Made by a program: the position numbers and the translations under genes. Below, piece by piece: positions 20,414 to 30,509 of a stretch of DNA of 64,000 nt (position 1 is the stretch's first letter; each line of letters starts with the position of its first letter). The stretch is from Amoebophrya sp. A120 (Eukaryota; Sar; Dinophyceae; Syndiniales; Amoebophryaceae), in NCBI GenBank assembly GCA_905178155.1, contig CAJINV010000003.1, positions 2,251,065 to 2,315,064 on the forward strand, given 5' to 3'. Below the pieces are notes generated by a model, which did no database searches, was not told the origin of the DNA, and worked only from the letters and a program-made list of their open reading frames with translations.

Positions 20414-22080
20414 TACGGGGAAGAAAACTCGTCTGCCATCACTTGCAAAGTGTTCATGTAATTTCTTTCAAAAGAATGAAGTCTATTTCTATTGATTTGC
20501 ATGGGTCCAAGCCAAAAGATGGTTCGTTTCTGCCAGCGAAGAGGGCGGTCTTTTTTTGGTGCACGACAACGGACGTGGCTGTTACTCAGGCGGTCTTCTG
20601 CGATCGCAATGGTGTGCGGGTCGGACCTTGTCAAGAAACAAACTGAAACTTCTCGTCCTCACACCGCAGCTGCAATTTGCTTCTTTATTTTATCGGGAGC
20701 TGACCGACCATGTATCAAATAAAGAATTCTATTGATGGGTATATAATCATATCAGCATTTCACATGAGAACTCTAAACATCAAGATCGCGTTTCAAACGC
20801 GTGAGAGTCTTGCTCTGCAAGAAATCCACATCAGGAAGAACTTTTTTTTCGTTTTCTCGGGGAGTATATCTTGCTGTAAGAAGTTGAAGTTCAAGCATCT
20901 GAATGCCGATAGGGGGAATCAGCTCTAAGACGTACCTAAAGTAGTTTGTATAGGGTGTATAAACGTAGGAACTAGTATTCAGATCGTTTATAATTATCTA
21001 TATCTTCATTGTCGCCAAAATTCTACATAGAGAGCTACACACCGTAGGATTTATTGGTTCAGGTTCTTGCGTACTTCTACAGATAGCATCGCCTCCTCCA
21101 TCCTGGCTTTCCGGTCGCCACCAGAAAAATCTCCACATAGAAGGTGGCAAAGAACCGTGACGTCGTCACTAGAACAGACTCGTCGTTCTAGAAACTTCTT
21201 CTCCTGTTGCTATAGCCCCTTGTAAGTGTATGTGTAACTACATTGGATTCACAATGCTTAAGCTGCTCTTTCAATCGTTTCCCATATCATAGTCGTACCT
21301 CTAATTCATTGAAGTATTCATTAGATGTCTCGAGAAAAACTCTAATCGTTTCTGCCAACAACACTAGTACCAGTGAGTTAGAAGATACAGTGCCGGTCTG
21401 CGAGATGCAAAACCTGCACGCAGACATCGTAAAGATACAGCCAAATATCGACGGATTTGATAGCGGAGTTGAACTTTGTCGGTCCTTTCGTTACGAGTAC
21501 CTGTAAGCATAGTGATGTAGCGATGGTGTCACCAACAATTTGACCACGAAACAGACGCCCTTGCCTCAAGGATGATCATGTTGATGTTCATGACGAAATC
21601 TTGATGTAATAAATCGAGGTCGAGGATGAAAAAAAGGCAAATGAATAAATACCAGGAAAATAGTGAAAACCGTGGCCGAGATTCGAGCAGCAGTTAGATC
21701 CTGCCGCGAAGGTCGAGATTTTTTCGTACAGCGGAAAATTGTCACCGCTTAAGTTTTTCGTTCGATTGAAACTTGTCCTATTTCAATTCCTCGGAGCATA
21801 TTACCTGGAAAAATATGTCGTCAACCGGGTCGCCAGCAAAAGCATGAGTACAGTACTCATGACCGCCTATCGCGAATGCTACAGAAGCAAGAATAGCAAT
21901 CAATATTACCGTGGGACGAGAGAATTACATCTACAGTTGTACCACGCGACGCATAAACAATGGTACTTTAATGGTAACTAAGCACCACGAACGCCGCACA
22001 GGAATAAAGAGTACTACTATACCGAATAGGTTGTTCGAAACGAGTCTTTCGTTCGAAGTAGCATCGCTTGTCGAAGGAGT
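20414..22080. other. Intergenic spacer
   Basis: About 1.7 kb, AT-rich, with only short open frames. I see no TIR pair, tandem repeat or RNA gene. Confidence 0.45.
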
Positions 22081-23541
22081 TCAAAAAGAGTCCGCTGTCA
22101 GGTGGTCGTTCGGTCGTACCGAGTCCAGATCCGGTTCGAGCAAGTACGTTATGACCTTGCGCAGCTCCCCCTCCCCCGCATTTGCATTTCATAGAAGGCA
22201 TTGCAAACTAACACCAGCGCACGAAGAACATGTCGAGCAGCGGCCCTGCTCGCATGCCAAGTTCAGGCACCAAGTGCCGGTGTCCTAGTACTGTTCTTTG
22301 GGCAGGATCCCGATGATTTTAGTACCATGCAAGGATAATTGCCACCAGCCAGCAACTGGATAGGAATCCAATTGATTCTTGTTTGGGACTTTGCATGACA
22401 ATTGAGGGTAAGAGGTGGGAGTTGTGCTTTCTCATATACGTCAGGGGAAACTTGCCCTCGGGATCCATGGCAGTCAACACCGAGCTCCGGATATCCCTGA
22501 GAAAAAAGCAGGCAGGGGCAGGGCAGCTAATGCAAAAATAAATACACAGAAAAATCTGTCATGGGCGACCCCATAGCACCCTGCTTAGGTGGATGCGCAG
22601 TGTATTTATTTTTGCATTACAAGTATGACCTGCCTGCTTTTTTCTGTGGGATACCGGACCTGCATCCGCGCACCGCCGGACACGGCGGCCATGTCCTGTG
22701 GATACCGGAACTCCTGCAGTCCGGGACCGCGGGAGTTCCTTATGGAGTGCAAACATTTCTGGATCTGGAAACTTGTAATGCTGGGTTGGGAGTAGTGAAT
22801 GCTCTGTAATGGTGAACAGCCAAGCATGAGAAAATATATCTGCGCTGCTTAGTGTTGCGTTTTCCGCATGACAAACTGCGTTTTTGCATGACAAGTAAAG
22901 GGGTCTCTCTTTGACCACGCATCACAAACTCTTCAGTCATGCCAGACAAGCATGACAAACCTTGCATCCTTTCAGACCCAGACATATTTGCGGTTGATAT
23001 CCCTCGGGACGAGCACATTCTGGTTCGCGAACTCCAGAGACACCCCGTCCTGTTCGGTTCCCAAGTCCCACTGCTCCACGGACCCCTCGCCGAAAAAATT
23101 CATGGGATACTCGTGGACGGGCTTGCGGTAGTACAAGGTACGTCCCGTGAGGCTGCAATAAAAGGGCACTCCCTGCCACTTTGCGGCCCCTGGGCGTATC
23201 GGGTTGAACAGAAACTCGCGCAAACCGTTGTTCTCCATCGGCACCTCCGGCTGCGTCGAGCACAACTCCTTGATCAACTGGCCAGACACCTCGCACTTGT
23301 CCAACGAGTACAGGTCCCACCACTTGTCCTGCGCCAGCAGGACCACATCCCGCTGCATGGCGGACAAAATGCACCCCGTCTTGTGGGTGTGCTCGGTTGA
23401 CGCCAGATTCTTATTCCGCGGTGCAAACAGGACCAGGTCGGGGAAATAAATTTTATCAGTCGAGTAAAAACTAGCTGTGTCTTTATATTTATCTTGTTCA
23501 CATGATGGCAGAGAAACAAAAGGATTTTGCAATGCAGCCAA
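22081..23541 (-). CDS. Hypothetical protein interrupted by three introner-like elements
   Basis: Exon pieces, sense order: about 23541-23000, 22740-22654, 22491-22437, 22149-22081 (stop 22083-22081). Removing three elements with one 5-bp duplication each gives 246 codons in one frame and joins NVLVPRD to SRGPGLQEF, then ARMQVR to SSVLTAMDPEGKF, then PLTY to LLEPDLDSV; it ends HLTADSF. The first exon contains dense aromatic and Cys residues (DKWWDLYSLDKCEV, GVPFYCSLTGRTLYYR) typical of a folded domain, but I do not recognise it. The frame has no ATG at 23541; it probably starts at a splice acceptor (TTTTTTAG at about 23548), and the 5' exon is not identified. The Gly-rich frame at 23667-23999 could be part of the same gene, but no convincing donor joins them. 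Confidence 0.6.
22150..22436. mobile_element. Introner-like element IE3, family 3 (287 bp)
   Basis: Ends TATGACCTTGCGCAGCTCCC and its diverged inverse (...GAGTTGTGCTTTCTCATA). Target duplication TACGT at 22145-22149 and 22437-22441. The same TIR type occurs at 33526-33750. Removal exposes the true C-terminus of the host gene; without removal the frame ends inside the element. Confidence 0.8.
22492..22653. mobile_element. Introner-like element IE4, family 6, shortest copy (162 bp)
   Basis: TIRs start TATCCCTGAGAAAAAAGCAG and mirror at the right end (CTGCTTTTTTCTGTGGGATA). A second, inner inverted repeat (TGCAAAAATAAATACAC and its complement) almost meets in the middle, so the transcript could fold into one long hairpin. 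Target duplication CCGGA at 22487-22491 and 22654-22658. Confidence 0.85.
22741..22999. mobile_element. Introner-like element IE5, family 1, diverged (259 bp)
   Basis: Left end TATGGAGTGCAAACATTTCT, right end CAGACATATTTGCGGTTGATA read inward as the inverse with mismatches in the outer 10 bases. Target duplication TTCCT (22736-22740) versus TCCCT (23000-23004), one mismatch. Five GCATGACA-like motifs inside. Confidence 0.8.
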
Positions 23542-23666
23542 CAGCTAAAAAAGTAATTTTGATTTCGATGTGTGTAAAAATAGTATAGTCCCGATTTACC
23601 ATAACAAATCACAGATTTTAGTCATGCGTATCGTGCAAAACAATGAGCAAATCTTCACGTCTTTCC

Positions 23667-23999
23667 CTAGTCCTGCAGTAGTTGCGGTGAATAAATCTTT
23701 TCCAGAAGTTCTGCTTGCGCTTCATCCACAGGAACAGACCATGCCTGCCCCCACGGAATCATGGTTCCCTTTCCCCCACGTCCGATGCTATCGTTGCCCC
23801 GACCGTCGCGTCTCTTTCCCATGCCCTCGCCCTGTCCGAGACCCCCTTTTCCAGCTGCATCTGCTTCCGACGCCGCGCCCATGCTGTTTTCGAGGCCCTT
23901 TCCACCGGCTGCGCCGGACTGGGACTTGCCTCGTCCTTGTCCTCCCGCACGAGCGGGGGGAATGCACTGCGTCGCGAGGCTAGTAACAATATCCTGCAT
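23667..23999 (-). CDS. Small glycine-rich ORF, hypothetical (possibly one exon of a larger gene)
   Basis: 110 residues from the ATG at 23999 to a stop at 23667. GC content rises sharply over this stretch relative to both flanks, as in real exons here. The product is rich in Gly, Lys and Arg in the middle (AAGKGGLGQGEGMGKRRDGRG, a low-complexity segment), with an amphipathic end (DEAQAELLEKIYSPQLLQD). It could be an exon of the neighbouring gene at 22081-23541, which lies downstream on the same strand, but no clear GT donor is seen. No family recognised. Confidence 0.4.
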   Translation of the reverse strand: MQDIVTSLATQCIPPARAGGQGRGKSQSGAAGGKGLENSMGAASEADAAGKGGLGQGEGMGKRRDGRGNDSIGRGGKGTMIPWGQAWSVPVDEAQAELLEKIYSPQLLQD

Positions 24000-25619
24000 T
24001 GCGCCAGTTTTTGCTTACCGTCACTTACAATAAGAGATAATTGATTTTTATTAGTTTATATACAAATGCGAGAACGCTTAGATACGAATTTATTAATCAG
24101 GAGTATACCCTTTGTACCAGAACAAGAAAACAACCACGCAGTACCGAAGAAGGCGCTTTCACCCTGCCTTTGATATTTTTATTTGTATCTGAGAAAACCG
24201 TATGTGATGTACTCCCACGCACAGTGTTGACAGGTCCGAACTGATTTGCTAACGTCGCAACGAGCTTCGAACTAGCTAGTACTGTAGTCACCACTAAAAT
24301 CTAAGCAAAGCTACCTGCTATAGTACGTTGATTCAATTGATGTTGATCATGAATTGTGTACACTATACTCCTTTGAGGTGTGACTGGATGCCATCCAGCC
24401 CAATCGCAGGTCCATGCGCAAAAAAAACAATCAAGACAGCAAGAAACGCACGCAGACATAGTGTTTCTTGATCTTGTTTTGTAGTTTCTGTTGACAGATA
24501 ACGTTGTAGCACACTTCCGCTTCCTAGCTTGCAATTAGTGCGTGACAACTTCTGAAATCTGCAAAGTTTCGCCTTGCATGCAAGCCACTTTGGAGATACA
24601 GGCGAATTCTCTTCTGTCACGCAAGATGAATATCGGCGCGCTTTCGGTTTTTTCTTAAGCTTACTTTGCTGTCACACGAACACTCAGAAAAACCCAACCA
24701 CATTGCTTTCCTTTCATTTCTTTATCTTGCGCCCTTGTTGTAACATGTGAGATTATAGAAGTTTCGACAATGATTGGACTCTGTTATTTGCATCCTTGTG
24801 CCTTTTGCAGAAAAATTGCGAGAAAAGAATCAGATGACAATGTGGTACGAAAGAGCGACAACGTTGTCGATAAAAAAGCACGTTGGCTCTTCAGTATCAT
24901 AAGGTCATTTTCAGAAAAAAAGTGAGACAGTAAGGCAGATGGTGGATTTACGCGAAATCGAAAACGAAATCCTTGAAGGGTAGATATAATTCTATTCGCC
25001 GCACGGAGTGAAACTTGCTCTGAGGACGTCAGACCATCCCTACTCGCTTTCAGGGTATAAAAGCAAAGAGAAATAACGGCTCCAGGACCATTTTGCTCGT
25101 AAAAAGAGTCCTCGACAGCCGTTCGTAGGAAGATAAAAGTCGCCTGCTGTGAAGTCATCTTTCCAGCTAATTGCTACTGAGAGCAGTGCAGCCAAAGACG
25201 CCCAAAAATTTTGTTCTGAAAACGTAGACTTTTATTTGACGATGCCGCTTAAACGTGGATCTTGATGTTCTGTTGCTCTAGTAGTCCGAGGCCCTTTTTT
25301 TCACGCGAGGTGCAGGGGCGTCCTATCGTCATCGGGCACCAGCTTCCTACGATGAAAAACCGCCTATGCTATGATGCTGCACGGTCTTGTGTCGCGACGA
25401 ATGTAAGGTTTTGCACTGAATATTATAGGGAGTAGTTCTTCTCTGTGCATCTTCTATCTTCCACAAGATGTTGTATGACAACAAACTACTCCAAGTTCTT
25501 ACAGCAGCGCAATCGGCGGATAAAGAATGAAAACCCGCGAGTGCTGCCCCCGAAGAGGGTTCTACTTTAGGACGTCGGACCCTCAATTATGCGGCGTAGC
25601 AGAAAAACGAATGCAAGGT
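24000..25619. other. Intergenic spacer with one doubtful ORF
   Basis: About 1.6 kb of AT-rich DNA. An ATG-started minus-strand ORF at 24784-25158 encodes 124 residues without motif; its AT-like composition argues against a gene. No repeat or RNA gene seen. Confidence 0.4.
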
Positions 25620-28600
25620 TTATGCGTCGTCCTCGTCCTCCTCGTCGTCTTCGTCCCCCTCCTCGTCGGAGCCGGGCTCCGCTTCCGGGGGCGGGCGGAG
25701 GAAGTGGACGAAGGGGGTGACCTGGAAGATAACGTCCATGCGCCCCGGCGTGTCGTCGTCGACGTCGTCAAACCACGTGAGCACGTCCTCCTCGGAGATG
25801 ATCTCCTTGGAGTACAGCTCCCAGAAGAAGGATTCAATCACTGCGGTTTCCGCGTTGTAGTCCGGGAGCTTCTTCGTGGCCGGGTTGCGCATCTCCGCCA
25901 TCACCCGCGTGCTGGCGTACAGCAATTCAATCGCGTTCACGCTGTCCCCGGCCGTGGACAAAAGTTTCAGCAGCGCGGCCTTGCTGCTTTCCACGTAATG
26001 GATCATCTCGTCCTCCGTGAATGCGGTGAACAAAATCTTCTGGCAGAACAGCAGCAGTGCATAGTACACGTTCTTCTCCAGCACTTCGCCCTCCGGGAAA
26101 AAGTTCGTGGCGTCGAACTTCTCCGCGCTCAAAGACCCGGGAAAGCTGGACTTCAACTGTGTTATAAGGAGTTAGTTTGTAGTGTGCGTGCAGAGATTAT
26201 TATAGCTCATGATGTTGACCAACTTCAATATAAATCTGAAAGTACGCGAAATTTTCATCTACTTCCGATTGAGCCATTTTGGAATTGCTTTAGAGCGCAG
26301 CGTGATCATGGTACTTATGCAAAAGCTTAAGTGGTTTTTGCTCCGATAGCCGCGGCGCAGCTGATGCACCAGTGAGTACTAGTACAACTAGACTACATGT
26401 AGTACCTGTTCTTCGAATTTTGCCATCAGCACTGCGTCGTGATTTGTCGTGAACCTGGTTTTGCGAACCTTCATGAGCTCCTTGCGAAGCTTCTCGTCTG
26501 CCTGTTTCTGTCGTTTTGCCTCCGCAGCGGCAAGTCTCATCTTTTCACTTTCTTCGAAGCCCGCATCCATTTTCCTCTGTTTCTGCGCATCCAGCTCTGC
26601 TTGAACTGCAATAAATTGTTGCGATTTTTAATGTTTGTAAAACTGTATTAATGTAAGTACTTGCTGAAAAAAGGGCGCCAAAAAGAAAGACAAGTGTCGT
26701 TGTATGCAAATTATTGTCGTGCAACACGAAAAATCAGAATCAGTTTAATACTTGCGTTTTTCTTCGCATGCATTTCCTCCTCCGCGGCTCTGATTGCGGC
26801 CCTCTCTGCCAGCTCAGCTTCCCGTGCGGCCCGTTTCTCCTCCTGCTCTTTTTTTCTCTTCTCTATCCTGTGTAAAAACGTCCCCACCCCATAGTTGCAA
26901 TGCAAATCTGCATGCTGAAAATGTTTCTCATGCGGAGCCCCATGAGAGGCATTTTCTAATGGTGTTTTGAGATTTGTCATGCTCCAATCAGCATGAGAGA
27001 CTAGATCTGTAGTGCTGCTGAACTAGCTCAAACAGCACTACACTACGCGTCCAGATTTGTCATGCGAAACAGCCAAAGCTTGTGGATTTGTCTAGCCGAT
27101 TCCCCATCTTGACTATGGGGTGGGGACGTTTTTAAATAGGATATTCTCCTCGGCTTCCATAGCGGCACGCTTCGCGGGAGGCATGTAGCCGCCGGCGCTC
27201 TTTGACCCTTGACTGGTGGAGGTGGTCTTTACCAGTGGCTTGGACTCGGACAGCGGCTTCGATTCGGTTTTCTGCGACAGCTCCTCCGTCTCGCTTTCCT
27301 TGCCCTTGGCGTCTCCTTCCGTGTCCGGTTTCTCGCTCGCCTCCTCCGACTGCTCCTCGGATTCGTCCTCCTCGGCTGCCTCCTGCTCGGACTCGCTATT
27401 TTCATCCGAGTCCACCGCCGCATACCGGTTCACGGTCTTCCCCGGGAGCTTCTCCGTTTTGTCGGTAGCCTTCTCTTATGCATTGCAAATAGGTCTGGGG
27501 CTGGAAACTTATCATGTTGCAGCTGGGTGGCGTATCATGAGGAGTAGACCACAGCAGGTGGCTCAGCATGACAAGAAGTTTCTGAGCCTATCTAGGTGTA
27601 GTTGCGTAGTTTGCATGACAGACTGCGTCTCTGCATGGCAGAAAAATGGGGCCGCTTTTGGGTAACGTGCATGACAGTCATTTGAGAGTCTTGCTAGCCG
27701 AGCATGACAAACCACTTGCATTTTTGTTTTTCCTGACCCAGACATATTTCCAATGCATATCTCTACCCCCTTGGTAGGCTTCCCGGTCTTTATCATGGTG
27801 AACCCGTCGTCCGCAGCCTCCTCTTGAATGTCGTCGACTGAGAGAAGTAGAAAAAGGGAGGAATGTACAGGTAAAATAATTCGAGGGACTGATTGTAGTC
27901 CTGAAAAAAAACTTATCCAAAAAATATGAATCACTCCTATCATGTGTTCTTGAAACAAGCAAGTGTTTTTATTCGCTGGAACCATCACTTAGCAAAATTA
28001 TACCCATCGTAATACCTCCTTCCGGCTTGGTATTGGTGTTGCTTCGTCGAAGGGAACCGAAGTCTGCGTCCTTTTTCTCACTCTTCTCCTTTCCGCCCTT
28101 CCCGCCGCCTGCTGTACGGGACCGCCACCCTGAAAAATGAAACCATGTGAAGATCGAGGGTGAAGCAAAGTGAGATTCGAGTAAAAGCGGATGCGAGGAT
28201 GTAACAACTTCGCATGATATGAATCGGTTCTACTACGTAGAAGACGCAGTACCGCTTTGATGTTCCTGCTACTACCAAAAATGCACGGAAAATGTTGTCA
28301 ATGCGACGTTACTACCTTCTTCGCTTCCACGTCGGTCCCCCTTGCTGTCCTTGTTGCGAGCAGCCTCGCGGTCACGCCAGCCGCCGCCCCCTTCTTTCGG
28401 CTTTTCTCCGAGTCGCCAGGTGTCGGCCTCGTCCGCCTTGTTTGCGTCGCGCTCCGACATCTTTTTCTCTATGTCCACAGCTTTCGCGGACCCGAACGGA
28501 TTGCTCTTGCTCTTGTTGTCGCCGTCTGTGGTTGGAAAAAAAGATTTGAACAAGCACGTCAGTATTATTTTCATTTCTGTTCATATTCTTTGCAATCACG

Positions 28601-29662
28601 ACGCAAGTTTGCCGATCATTGTCTTTCTTTTGCCGAATAAATTGACGAGTCAGTTGTATTAGTGTGGAGATGTTGAAAACAAGAACCAGCTATATACCGT
28701 CCTTTGCGGAGTCCGCTCCCACCGTGCGGGGTTTGAGATTGAGTCTTGGACGCTGTTTGGGTGCCGACGAGTCTTCGTCGCGACCGCTGCTGGCGCCACC
28801 CCGCCAGGACTCTGTGCGGCCGAAGCCGGCGCCGCCGCCGCGACCGAAGTTGTCTTCACGACCCCCCGGGGGACTTTCCTTTTTGAACCAGTCGCCGGTA
28901 TCTGCTCGACCTAGTTGTTCTCCGTCGTCGTCATTCCGACGCCCTGCAAAAGAACAAATACGGTCTTAAGACAAGTACTGGTCGGTTTGTCGGTCCTCGG
29001 CATACAGAGTCAAAGCTCCAAACGACGAGCGGGCCTCCAACATGCAATGAATTGGCGATCGATGAAGAGGATCTCACAATATAGTTTCAGTGTGAAGACG
29101 AAAAGAAGAAAAACATTAGCCAATCATTTTCACATGTACGATAGTCAGAAAAATCATCAACATCTTCGATGTAGTACCAAAGCCGCCCCCGCGATCACGG
29201 TCTCCGCCGCCTCTTCCAAAACCGCCGCCACGGTCGCGGTCTCCGAAACCGCCACGGTCCCCGCCGAAGCCGCCGCCCTCGCGGCGCCACACACCTGTAT
29301 CCGCGGCGTCCCCGTCATCGCGCCCGCCACTGCCCCAGCGGTCCCCTCCCTTGCGCCCACCGTCCCGGTCGCCCTTGCCACCGCCTTTGGGGCCTGATGT
29401 AGGGTTTCAGTGATAGTTGTGATGCCTTGTTCATAATGGAAAAAAATCATGTTGCGGCCGTGGCCGTGCTCACCATCTTTCACTTTTCTGCTTCATTTTT
29501 TTTGTTGGATTTTTTTTTCATGCATCATGAAAAAAATCATTTTCAAAGTAAACCTTTTTGCAACGCCAGACCCTCGGAGGCACTGGGCAAGGCAGACTTC
29601 GCGAGCTCGTCTCCAGCGAACTCATGGAGCGTCAGAGTCTTCTTCTTCGCTTTCGGCGGCAT
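25620..29662 (-). CDS. eIF4B-like protein with C-terminal W2 (eIF5C) domain; eight GT-AG exon blocks plus two introner-like elements
   Basis: Exons: 29662-29554, 29393-29178, 28943-28698, 28525-28316, 28129-28016, 27837-27760, 27476-27144, 26863-26752, 26605-26406, 26156-25620. Phases agree throughout; the collapsed length is 2145 nt (714 aa). The N-terminus (MPPKAKKKTLTLHEFAGDEL) resembles eIF4B starts. RGG/DRDRGG-rich text follows, then PRLNLKPRTV and SNPFGSAKAVD, both eIF4B hallmarks. A long acidic segment and a charged helix (EKRKKEQEEKRAAREAE...) come next. The last exon is a W2 domain with the acidic/aromatic box (ESFFWELYSKEIISEED, then W), followed by a poly-acidic tail. eIF4B stimulates eIF4A helicase during mRNA recruitment; W2 domains (eIF5, eIF4G C-terminus, eIF2B-epsilon, BZW) bind eIF2-beta or eIF1A-type partners. 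The combination suggests a bridging translation factor. The family of each half is fairly clear; their union rests on the continuous exon chain. Confidence 0.8.
26864..27143. mobile_element. Introner-like element IE6, family 2 (280 bp)
   Basis: TIRs start TATCCTGTGTAAAAACGTCC and continue with CCACCCCATAGT, mirrored at the right end. Target duplication TTCTC at 26859-26863 and 27144-27148. Internal TCATGC/GCATGA motifs. Removal joins AMEAEE to KRKKEQEEK in the eIF4B-like gene in frame. Confidence 0.9.
27477..27759. mobile_element. Introner-like element IE7, family 1 (283 bp)
   Basis: Ends TATGCATTGCAAATAGGTCT and the inverse (...ATATTTCCAATGCATA). Target duplication TCTCT at 27472-27476 and 27760-27764. 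At least four GCATGACA copies inside. Removal joins KPTKGVE to KATDKTEK in frame. If frame is allowed to lose two codons, a GT-AG intron could also be drawn here. Confidence 0.88.
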
Positions 29663-30509
29663 GATTGTAAAATTTGGAATGCAAGATCGATTCTGAATCT
29701 ACAGAAAAGTCGTATCTGAATCTTACAATAGAAACTGAATTGATTGAAAAGTAAAAGCCGCTTTGGAACTACTTACACCCCCTTCAAAAAGCAGCCACTG
29801 TCAGGGAGATATTAGATAAAAGTGTAATCAGGTCATTTCACATACTACAGGAACATGGTTCATTTAGGATCAATTCTTCAGAGATGCCTTCAAAATGATC
29901 TTGGCAAAGCTTCTTGCCTTGTTCTGATCGACCATTTTCTTGTCCAGAAAGGAACAATCTGCTCATTGTGTGTAGAAGAGTCAGCGGAAAAACTGCTCTG
30001 TCTTCGGAAAGAGGAATATTAAAAGGGTGCTTTTATAATGAAAGGATGATGACGCCAACTCATATAATTTTAGGTTCATTTCTTTGCACTGTTGATCGGA
30101 AGTAGATCCATTCTTTGTATTTGTACAGATAGATTCTTTAGTGTAGTGAAGCGAAACGCATGCAGACATTATGTGCAGCAGTGGTTCTCAGTCACTGGTG
30201 GCTTTCATTTGAAAAAAAATTCCTATTTATTCCACTTGGTGTTGATAGGACTGTGCCATCGCTTTTCATTCAACAAAAAAGTATCGTGCCTAAAAACGAA
30301 ATCCACGACTACGCTTGTAAATTCGAAACAACTAGTACGCATGATGATGATCCGTACGAAACAACGACTATTCGTTTCCATATGATACTTTTTTTCCTTG
30401 GTAATTGCAGGTACTTGCCGGCGGGCAGTGTCGCGCCAGCACAGAGTAGTGTCACGGCTGCTGCTCTTGGTTCCTTGTGCCGCTACTTCATGCTACCTTC
30501 TGCGTGCCT
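29663..30509. other. Intergenic spacer
   Basis: About 850 bp of AT-rich spacer. Short open frames only. This would contain the promoter of the eIF4B-like gene and the 3' end of the Cys-rich gene. No distinct signal recognised. Confidence 0.45.

Noticed and set aside
24784-25158. 124-codon minus-strand ORF with an ATG
   Set aside because: AT-rich like the spacer, no motif and no splice context; not enough to call a gene.
26262-26280. AGCCATTTTGG, resembling part of the dinoflagellate spliced leader
   Set aside because: Only 11 bases match, it lies in an intron of the eIF4B-like gene, and no donor or small-RNA context follows. Chance is likely.
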